A stretch of DNA of 5,071 nucleotides from contig CAJLYG010000216.1 in NCBI GenBank assembly GCA_905210845.1, positions 1 to 5,071 on the forward strand. Direction: 5' to 3'. Positions 1 through 4,199 of the stretch are shown piece by piece. The stretch's first letter is position 1; every line of letters starts with the position of its first letter. Source of the DNA: an uncultured Prevotella sp. (GTDB taxonomy: Bacteria; Bacteroidota; Bacteroidia; Bacteroidales; Bacteroidaceae). Position numbers and translations under genes: made by a program. Under the pieces are notes generated by a model. It was not told where the DNA came from and did no database searches. It saw only the letters and a list, made by a program, of their open reading frames with translations.

Positions 1-4
1 CCGT

Positions 5-12
5 TATCTTTG
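5..12 (+). promoter_or_regulatory. Bacteroidetes-type -7 box TATCTTTG
   Basis: TATCTTTG fits the Bacteroidetes -7 consensus TAnnTTTG exactly and is followed by CA, as is common in that phylum. The -33 region would lie outside the window, so only half of the promoter can be judged. If real, it would transcribe the recombinase-HTH frame that opens after the TAG at 16-18. A chance match inside an interrupted recombinase gene is equally possible. Confidence 0.4.
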
Positions 13-18
13 CATTAG

Positions 19-624
19 CTCTTTCCCTTTACCTCGCAGCAGGACTACAATGAGGACATAAAAGAGGTGTTCAAGCAAGCAGGCCTTGACCGTACAGTTA
101 CAATACTCAACCCAACCACAAGGCGACAGGAGCAGAAGAAACTGTATGAGGTGGCAAGCAGTCATATGGCACGTCGCACGTTTGTTGGCAACCTTTACCT
201 TGAGACAAAGGACAAGGGAATGGTAGCTACGTTGTCGGGGCATGATTCCAACAGCAAGGCATTTGACCGATATTGGGCCCCAAATGAGGAGGTGCGGTTG
301 GAGATGGTAGATAAGTTAGAGCGTGTTTCAAAGAAAGAAGACTTGACAAATACGCAGTCGACCAGCAGACCGGCAACAGATACGACAGTCAAGCCAGTTC
401 ATCCCGGCAGCCTTTTGAAGCGGCAGCTTGACTCTCATGGCTTCAACATCAACGACGTTGCCATACTTATTGGTTGCTCAAAGGTGACTCTTGATGCCAT
501 TGTCGCTGGACAGTCTTCGGTCACAGAGGAGATCGCCAAGGGCCTTGAAATGGTACTCGGCATATCGGCGACCATGTGGCTGAATCTGCAAAAAGCGTAT
601 GATGAAGCGGTGAAATCAAAATAA
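19..624 (+). CDS. Tyrosine recombinase C-terminal catalytic domain fused to a HigA/VapI-type HTH domain (5' end broken or missing)
   Basis: The frame is open from base 19, after a TAG at 16-18. The first ordinary start is GTG at 67, giving 185 aa. Numbering from that GTG, residues 1-80 match the C-terminal half of Bacteroidales tyrosine recombinases: the HxxR box is H33-M-A-R36, the GH motif is at 58-59, and the likely nucleophile is Y69. The box I arginine is not in the window. The codons before the GTG (reading SQQDYNEDIKEV) also look like recombinase sequence, so the family homology starts before any usable start codon. A polar, Thr/Ser-rich linker at about 88-110 leads into residues 111-185, a HigA-family antitoxin fold beginning HPGSLLKRQL and ending with the typical WLNLQKAYD. 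No HigB toxin gene is visible downstream. A stand-alone product would lack part of the catalytic centre, so it may be a decayed integrase or may act mainly as a DNA-binding protein. The family assignments are firm; the fusion's function is unknown. Confidence 0.8.
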   Translation, partial: LFPFTSQQDYNEDIKEVFKQAGLDRTVTILNPTTRRQEQKKLYEVASSHMARRTFVGNLYLETKDKGMVATLSGHDSNSKAFDRYWAPNEEVRLEMVDKLERVSKKEDLTNTQSTSRPATDTTVKPVHPGSLLKRQLDSHGFNINDVAILIGCSKVTLDAIVAGQSSVTEEIAKGLEMVLGISATMWLNLQKAYDEAVKSK

Positions 625-630
625 ATTCAT

Positions 631-638
631 TAACTTTG
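631..638 (+). promoter_or_regulatory. Bacteroidetes-type -7 box TAACTTTG upstream of the AlbA_2/GHKL gene
   Basis: TAACTTTG matches TAnnTTTG in the 43-bp gap between the recombinase-HTH stop and the ATG at 668. It predicts a transcript start near 644 and a leader of about 25 nt. I see no convincing TTTG -33 box 19-21 bp upstream; that stretch lies in the end of the preceding coding sequence. Confidence 0.5.
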
Positions 639-667
639 CTACTGAAGCAATAATACACAAGCAGGCT

Positions 668-2122
668 ATGATAACAAAGGAAGAACTTCGGGCACTGTTG
701 AAAAGTACGGAGACATACCGCATAGAGCGTACTATCTCCATGGGCAACAAAGATAAGTTCAGCGAGGCCATATGCGCTTTCGCCAATGACCTTCCCGGCT
801 CACACAAGAACGGCTATCTTATAATAGGAGCAGAGGATGACGGTACGATCGAACCTGGCTTCAAGGTGACTGATGCTCTTCTCAAGAATATAGCCTCTCT
901 GCGCTCGGACGGTAACATACTGCCGATACCATCCATGAATGTTGACCGTTTCGAGTTCCCAGAGGGAGATCTGCTCGTATGCGAGGTGCAGCCATCCCCG
1001 ATGACTCCGGTTCGCTATCGTGGTCGTGTGTTTGTCCGTATCGGTCCAAGAAGGGACATAGCCTCAGAAGATGAAGAGCGCATCCTGACAGAGCGACGCA
1101 CCGCCAATATGGCAACATTCGACGTGACACCATGTCTGCGGGCTAAACTTCGTGATCTCAATATAGATATGGTACGCAACGGCTATCTTCCTCAGGCCGT
1201 GGATGCGGATGTGCTTGCCCAGGATCATCGCAGCCTGGAAGAACAGATGGCTTCCGTCGGTCTCTACGACATGGAGAATCATTGCCCGACCAACGCAGCT
1301 GTCATACTCTTTGGCATCCGCCCCAAGACATTCATACCGGGTGCCTACGTTCAGTACGTTAAGTTTGCCGGCACTGACAAAGCTTCCGATATACTTAATG
1401 AGCGCGCGTTCAGTACATGCCTCTTCGATATGCTGCCAAAACTCGATACCTTCACTGAGAACTCAGTGGTAACGACACGGCCCGTTCCTGTCACTGCCTT
1501 CCGTGAAGAGCAAGTAGTGAACTATCCAAAGGAGGCCATCCGAGAGTTGCTGCTCAATGCCGTGATGCACAGGGACTACAGTTCCAACATGCCTATACGC
1601 TATTATGAGTTCAGTGACCGCATTGAGATAATGAATGCTGGTGGTCTTTATGGTAAGGCCCGCCCAGAGAACTTCCCTCATGTCAACGACTACCGTAATC
1701 CTATCATAGCCGAGGCTCTTAAAAGTCTTGGGTATGTCAACATGTTCAACCGCGGCGTCAGCCGTGTCAAGGAGTTGTTCAAGGAGAATGGCAACCCGCC
1801 TATAGACTTCAATGTAGACAAGATCACGGTGTTTGAGGTCGTATTACGGCCCAACTTAGACAATATCAGCAGACACAATGATTCCGAGGCACCTGTCAAA
1901 AGGCATCGTGGACTTGTCCCGAGCAAAACAGAACTCGATAAACTATTGTTTTATTGTAAGGAGCCAAGATCAATTACTGAGATCCTTAATTTTATGGGGT
2001 ATAGCGACAGAACCAAATTTCGCAACAAGTATATTAAGCTTTTGCTGACTCAAGGTAAGCTTAAGATGACTAAACCTGAACAGCCTACAAGCAAATATCA
2101 GCAATATGTTGCAGTAAAATAG
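668..2122 (+). CDS. AlbA_2 (Schlafen-type) nucleic-acid-binding / GHKL ATPase protein, COG2865-like
   Basis: This is a 484-aa protein, full length for its family. The N-terminal AlbA_2 domain (about 10-135) shows the IERT segment, AICAFANDLP at 35-44 and GYLIIGAEDDG at 49-59. The central and C-terminal part is a HATPase_c_4 (GHKL) domain with the signature YPKEAIRELLLNAVMHRDYS at 286-305, including N297 and H301-R-D-Y. It is followed by an EIMNAGGL segment and a conserved region ending near NGNPP (375-379). The last 65 residues or so resemble a winged helix (SITEILNFMGYSDRTKF). Such proteins are often annotated as RecG-like or transcriptional regulators, but there are no helicase motifs. AlbA_2 domains are thought to bind DNA or RNA, and some Schlafen relatives are nucleases. 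The gene has its own promoter box, stands apart from the replication genes, and its 3' end is more AT-rich than its body. It could be cargo, a regulator or a defence gene; the sequence does not decide. Confidence 0.85.
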   Translation: MITKEELRALLKSTETYRIERTISMGNKDKFSEAICAFANDLPGSHKNGYLIIGAEDDGTIEPGFKVTDALLKNIASLRSDGNILPIPSMNVDRFEFPEGDLLVCEVQPSPMTPVRYRGRVFVRIGPRRDIASEDEERILTERRTANMATFDVTPCLRAKLRDLNIDMVRNGYLPQAVDADVLAQDHRSLEEQMASVGLYDMENHCPTNAAVILFGIRPKTFIPGAYVQYVKFAGTDKASDILNERAFSTCLFDMLPKLDTFTENSVVTTRPVPVTAFREEQVVNYPKEAIRELLLNAVMHRDYSSNMPIRYYEFSDRIEIMNAGGLYGKARPENFPHVNDYRNPIIAEALKSLGYVNMFNRGVSRVKELFKENGNPPIDFNVDKITVFEVVLRPNLDNISRHNDSEAPVKRHRGLVPSKTELDKLLFYCKEPRSITEILNFMGYSDRTKFRNKYIKLLLTQGKLKMTKPEQPTSKYQQYVAVK

Positions 2123-2125
2123 TCT

Positions 2126-2200
2126 TTCATCTTGGTGCCTTATCTTGGTGCCTAACCATTTTAGGCACCAAGATGAAGGATTTTAGGCACCAAGATGAAA
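2126..2200. repeat. Repeat cluster 1: four copies of AGGCACCAAG(ATGAA), two inverted and two direct
   Basis: Inverted copies lie at 2131-2140 and 2144-2153; direct copies at 2163-2172 and 2185-2194, with 22-bp spacing between the direct pair. The inner pair forms a perfect 14-bp hairpin, arms 2142-2155 and 2161-2174, with a 5-nt loop CCATT. The outer arms 2126-2140 and 2185-2199 are complementary over 15 bp. The cluster starts four bases after the AlbA_2/GHKL stop codon. It could end that transcript, though no T run follows directly. The direct, helically phased spacing also fits protein binding sites (iterons). Confidence 0.85.
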
Positions 2201-2270
2201 AGATGATACTATTAATATAAGTAACTGCGAATAAGCAAGTTAACAAGTATAACCAAGAACTTATGATTTC

Positions 2271-2353
2271 TTCATCTTGGTCCCTAAATTCGTTAAGGGA
2301 CCAAGTAAGGGACCAAGTTAAGGCACCAAGATGAAGGTATTTTAGGCACTAAG
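2271..2353. repeat. Repeat cluster 2: five copies of AGGSACCAAG, one inverted and four direct
   Basis: The inverted copy is at 2276-2285 (CTTGGTCCCT). Direct copies are at 2296-2305 and 2308-2317 (AGGGACCAAG), 2321-2330 (AGGCACCAAG) and 2344-2353 (AGGCACTAAG). Successive steps are 12, 13 and 23 bp, roughly one or two helical turns. The inverted copy forms a perfect 10-bp stem with 2296-2305. Both arms of this hairpin carry the G variant, whereas cluster 1 arms carry the C variant, so complementarity has been kept. The role is inferred as binding sites for an element-encoded protein. Confidence 0.85.
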
Positions 2354-2459
2354 TGTACTCCCTTCGTCTACCTCGACATTAAAACCGGCAACATCTACTT
2401 GGTTAATTCGTGTGCTTCTCTACCGCATTTTTCGCCTTTTTCAATGGAAAAGTGAATAA

Positions 2460-2492
2460 AAATCATCTTTTTTAGTGATTTCTTGATGATTT
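2460..2492. repeat. Inverted repeat AAATCATC / GATGATTT
   Basis: The 8-bp arms at 2460-2467 and 2485-2492 are perfect complements, separated by 17 bp. The dyad lies about 27-59 bp upstream of the -7 box at 2519, a suitable place for an operator. No cognate regulator can be assigned; the HTH_17 protein encoded downstream is one candidate. Confidence 0.5.
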
Positions 2493-2521
2493 GGCATTCA
2501 TTTTGTCTTAATTATCACTAA
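2472..2521. repeat. Inverted repeat TTAGTGAT / ATCACTAA overlapping the promoter
   Basis: Perfect 8-bp arms at 2472-2479 and 2514-2521 are 34 bp apart. The right arm runs into the first bases of the TAACTTTG box, so binding there would compete with RNA polymerase. This interleaves with the AAATCATC/GATGATTT dyad. Confidence 0.45.
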
Positions 2522-2526
2522 CTTTG
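2519..2526 (+). promoter_or_regulatory. Bacteroidetes-type -7 box TAACTTTG driving the leader and replication operon
   Basis: TAACTTTG is an exact TAnnTTTG match. TTTG tetramers occur at 2490-2493 and 2502-2505, but their spacing (25 and 13 bp) is off the usual 19-21 bp, so the -33 element is uncertain. The predicted transcript start is near 2533, leaving a leader of about 130 nt before the HTH_17 ATG at 2663. Confidence 0.55.
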
Positions 2527-2530
2527 TATT

Positions 2531-2559
2531 GTAAAAAGTCAAGCCTATGGCTTTTTTAC
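2531..2559 (+). promoter_or_regulatory. Leader hairpin with T run
   Basis: AAGCC (2541-2545) pairs with GGCTT (2549-2553) across a TAT loop. GTAAAA (2531-2536) pairs with TTTTAC (2554-2559), leaving AGTC unpaired on one side. The ATG at 2547 sits in the loop and the descending arm. It could be a weak attenuator or could mask the leader start codon. Confidence 0.4.
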
Positions 2560-2606
2560 ATTTGTACGACGTGGGAGATTATGGGCTCTCGAAATCTTTT
2601 TTTTAA
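2547..2606 (+). CDS. Putative 19-aa leader peptide
   Basis: ATG at 2547 opens a frame reading MAFLHLYDVGDYGLSKSFF and then TAA at 2604-2606. It lies about 14 nt after the predicted transcript start, with A-rich sequence upstream, which suits Bacteroidetes initiation where Shine-Dalgarno sites are often absent. The stop codon is created by the T8 run at 2597-2604; with seven Ts the frame would continue into the frame that ends at 2697, giving 49 aa. It may be a regulatory leader peptide or the first part of a small frameshifted gene. I do not recognise the peptide. Confidence 0.35.
   Translation: MAFLHLYDVGDYGLSKSFF
2576..2604 (+). terminator. Weak hairpin followed by T8: possible attenuator
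   Basis: AGATT (2576-2580) pairs with AATCT (2593-2597), with possible G-U extension, and eight Ts follow at 2597-2604. An alternative stem GAGA/TCTC (2575-2578 with 2587-2590) competes with it. The position between the promoter and the HTH_17 gene would suit conditional termination, but the stem is short. Confidence 0.3.
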
Positions 2607-2697
2607 CTCTAACCTGTGCAACGTGGTGTTCGCACCCATTGCACACAAAAACATTAACCTCTATGCAGTATATGCAGCCAATCCCATCTCACGCTAG
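2581..2697 (+). CDS. Putative 38-aa small ORF overlapping the HTH_17 gene
   Basis: ATG at 2581 is preceded by GGGAG at 2573-2577, a possible but closely spaced ribosome binding site. The frame reads MGSRNLFFNSNLCNVVFAPI and onward, ending in TAG at 2695-2697. Its codons are strongly of the RNY type, with many AAC, AAT, ATT, GCC and GTG, and the peptide has a natural composition, unlike a random frame. It overlaps the HTH_17 start (2663) by 35 nt, so it could couple translation of that gene. I know no family for it. It may be the downstream half of a 49-aa gene starting at 2547. Confidence 0.4.
   Translation: MGSRNLFFNSNLCNVVFAPIAHKNINLYAVYAANPISR
2616..2644 (+). repeat. Strong hairpin with TTCG loop before the HTH_17 gene
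   Basis: GTGCAA (2616-2621) pairs with TTGCAC (2639-2644). Inside, GGTG (2625-2628) pairs with CACC (2633-2636), closing a TTCG tetraloop at 2629-2632. It ends 18 nt before the ATG at 2663, where it could influence ribosome access. It also lies inside the small ORF 2581-2697. Confidence 0.6.
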
Positions 2698-3061
2698 TGA
2701 GCGTGATTACGAGACCTTACTTTTGGCTCACGGTCTCCTTGATTCCATTAAGAAGCACGACGGCAACGTGCAGTTCGTCATCTCTGCGAAGGGTGTGGAG
2801 ACACTCCTTCGCCTCGGAATGGCCATGCAATCGAGCGCGGTTGCACCGGCATCTGCCCAGCAGCCTGCTGAAGGCAGCAACCCCTCGGATGCTAACAAGC
2901 TCATAACCAAGAAGGAAGCGCAGCAGATGCTTAACGTCTGCGACGCTACGTTGTGGACGTGGGCCAAGCGCAAATATCTTGTCCCCGTCAAGATAGGCAG
3001 CCGTAACCATTACCGTCTCACAGATGTCAAACGAATCATGGAGGGCAAGACCTATGCCTGA
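2663..3061 (+). CDS. HTH_17 (MerR/excisionase-type) DNA-binding protein
   Basis: From ATG 2663 the product is 132 aa; a second ATG at 2672 is also possible. The C-terminal 50 residues or so form a typical HTH_17/MerR-like domain: LITKKEAQQMLNVCDATLWTW is the helix-turn-helix (about 80-100), followed by a wing VKIGSRNHYRLTDVKRIM. The N-terminal part (about 12-55, ERDYETLL... ISAKGVETLLRLG) is a helical region I do not recognise. It is joined to the HTH by an Ala/Gln/Pro/Ser linker at about 56-78. Small proteins of this kind in Bacteroidales mobile elements act as excisionases, recombination directionality factors or operon regulators. It is the first substantial gene of the replication operon and overlaps the next gene by 8 bp. 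It is a natural candidate to bind the inverted repeats or the AGGSACCAAG sites upstream; that is inference. Confidence 0.8.
   Translation: MQYMQPIPSHASERDYETLLLAHGLLDSIKKHDGNVQFVISAKGVETLLRLGMAMQSSAVAPASAQQPAEGSNPSDANKLITKKEAQQMLNVCDATLWTWAKRKYLVPVKIGSRNHYRLTDVKRIMEGKTYA
3040..3045 (+). promoter_or_regulatory. Shine-Dalgarno GGAGGG choosing the ATPase start at 3054
   Basis: GGAGGG ends eight bases before ATG 3054, an ideal spacing. The upstream in-frame ATG at 3024 has no such site, so 3054 is preferred as the start of the ATPase gene. Confidence 0.65.
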
Positions 3062-4199
3062 GCAGCTTACCCCCGGACAGAAGCTCGCCTCCATCGGGGC
3101 TGAGCTTCAGAAAGCAGAGCAGACCAACGCCGGTGTGCCGCAGACAGTTGGCATGCTCTCCATCAAAAGTGTCAACCAGGCTCTTTCTGAAGCAAGCATG
3201 CAGAAGAACCCCATCCAGCTGTATGGTGAGTTCTGGTTTGAGGGCGAGATATGCTGCCTCTTTGCCGACAGCAATGTCGGTAAGAGCATCCTCGCCGTTC
3301 AGATCGCGGCTGACATCGCCAGGACTCAAAAGGTTCTCTACTTTGACTTTGAATTGTCAGAGAAGCAGTTCCAGCTGCGTTGCACGGGATCTGATGGCAG
3401 TCTGCACCGGTTCCCTTCCAATCTCTACCGTGTGGACATGGATCTGTCGCTCTCAGCTAATCTTACCGAGCCCTTCGAGGATGCTTTGATCAAGAATATC
3501 GAGCAGGTTGCAGTTGCAGCGGAAGCCAAGGTACTCATCATTGACAACATCTCCATCCTTTGCATGCAGATGGAGAAAGGCGAGGACGCCGCCATACTTG
3601 TGCAGCGTCTGAGGGCATTGAAAAACAAATACGGCTTCTCCATCCTTATCATTGCTCATACGCCCAAGCGCAACATGTCGATGCCGATCACCCAGAATGA
3701 TCTTGCAGGCAGCAAGAAACTGTTTAACTTTATCGACAGTTCCTTCGCTATTGGCAAGAGTGCACAGGCGGGCAACATGCGCTACATCAAGCAGATCAAG
3801 GTGCGTAATTGTGAGACGCGCTATGGCTCCGACAACGTGATGGTCTGCAACATCGAAAAAGTTGAGGCTATGGTGCAGTTCGTACCGCAGGGCACAGATC
3901 TCGAAAGTCGACACCTTCGCATCTACATCCGTGAGGAGCAGATGGATGAAGTCAGACAGTTATCCGACGAAGGCCTCTCTCTTCGGCAGATAGCTGACAA
4001 GGTCGGAATATCGAAGTCTCAGGTGGACCGGTTGTTGAAGCAGTCGAAGTCGGGTGTCCCAGAGACAGGTGGGACACCGGGGACAGATGGGACAACTGTT
4101 CAGGATCAACTGTCCCAAGTGTCCCAACCGTCCCATGTCTTTGGTGGGACAGCAGGAAAATCAACTTCAAGCGAACAAGGCGATGATGAACCGTTCTAA
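3054..4199 (+). CDS. RepA-like RecA-fold ATPase/helicase (AAA_25 type) with C-terminal HTH
   Basis: From ATG 3054 the product is 381 aa. Walker A is ADSNVGKS at 71-78, with Ala in place of the first Gly. FDFELSE (97-103) carries the acidic strand seen in this family. Walker B is VLIIDN (160-165, D164), and IIAHTPKR (199-206) is the RepA-type sensor segment. DLAGSKKLFNFIDS at 216-229 is characteristic of RepA/RSF1010-like hexameric ATPases in Bacteroidales elements. Residues 296-330 (EQMDEVRQLSDEGLSLRQIA onward) form a resolvase-like helix-turn-helix. The tail 333-370 is low-complexity (GVPETGGTPGTDG, SQVSQPSH) because its DNA is an array of TGGGAC/GTCCCA hexamers. The gene overlaps HTH_17 by 8 bp and its end overlaps the Toprim gene by 17 bp, which indicates translational coupling. 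The likely role is unwinding or loading at an element origin in the cytoplasm. Family membership is strong; the function in this element is inferred. Confidence 0.88.
   Translation: MPEQLTPGQKLASIGAELQKAEQTNAGVPQTVGMLSIKSVNQALSEASMQKNPIQLYGEFWFEGEICCLFADSNVGKSILAVQIAADIARTQKVLYFDFELSEKQFQLRCTGSDGSLHRFPSNLYRVDMDLSLSANLTEPFEDALIKNIEQVAVAAEAKVLIIDNISILCMQMEKGEDAAILVQRLRALKNKYGFSILIIAHTPKRNMSMPITQNDLAGSKKLFNFIDSSFAIGKSAQAGNMRYIKQIKVRNCETRYGSDNVMVCNIEKVEAMVQFVPQGTDLESRHLRIYIREEQMDEVRQLSDEGLSLRQIADKVGISKSQVDRLLKQSKSGVPETGGTPGTDGTTVQDQLSQVSQPSHVFGGTAGKSTSSEQGDDEPF
4055..4151 (+). repeat. Symmetric array of eight GTCCCA/TGGGAC-type hexamers forming a large hairpin
   Basis: GTCCCA occurs at 4056-4061. 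Three direct copies at 9-bp steps follow: TGGGAC 4070-4075, GGGGAC 4079-4084 and TGGGAC 4088-4093. Then come three inverted GTCCCA at 4112-4117, 4121-4126 and 4130-4135, again at 9-bp steps, and a final TGGGAC at 4145-4150. The arms pair throughout: TGTCCCA with TGGGACA at the base, AGACA (4063-4067) with TGTCT (4136-4140), then three hexamer pairs around an 18-nt loop. The 9-bp period is three codons, so the ATPase frame stays open through the array. It ends 31 nt before the Toprim ATG at 4183. Confidence 0.9.

Larger units (their letters stand above)
2123..2546. other. Long non-coding interval: candidate regulatory / origin region
   Basis: No convincing gene lies between the AlbA_2/GHKL stop and the leader ORF. 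The interval holds the two repeat clusters, an AT-rich spacer at about 2200-2270, a more GC-rich patch at 2354-2440 with no repeats, a second AT-rich block at 2441-2520, two inverted repeats and the promoter box at 2519-2526. Repeats beside AT-rich DNA immediately upstream of replication-type genes is the usual appearance of an iteron origin or an auto-regulated rep promoter. That reading is inference. Confidence 0.5.

Noticed and set aside
2142..2184. Intrinsic terminator for the AlbA_2/GHKL gene
   Set aside because: The 14-bp hairpin is strong, but the bases directly after it are GAAGGA and only four Ts follow later. It belongs to the repeat family, so termination is possible but not shown.
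2126..2353. CRISPR array
   Set aside because: The repeats are only about 10-15 bp, occur in both orientations, and have irregular short spacers; no cas genes are present.
2639..2662. TTG start at 2639 for the HTH_17 protein
   Set aside because: The TTG lies in the closing arm of the hairpin at 2616-2644 and has no ribosome binding site; ATG 2663 is a better start.
3024..3053. ATG 3024 as start of the ATPase
   Set aside because: It has no Shine-Dalgarno site, whereas ATG 3054 follows GGAGGG by eight bases and gives an 8-bp overlap with the preceding gene.
4054..4182. GTG start at 4054 for the Toprim gene, which would add a CPKCP motif resembling a zinc finger
   Set aside because: The extra residues are just the shifted-frame reading of the GTCCCA repeats. 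The ATG pair at 4183/4186 gives the normal beginning of the conserved region and a typical short overlap.
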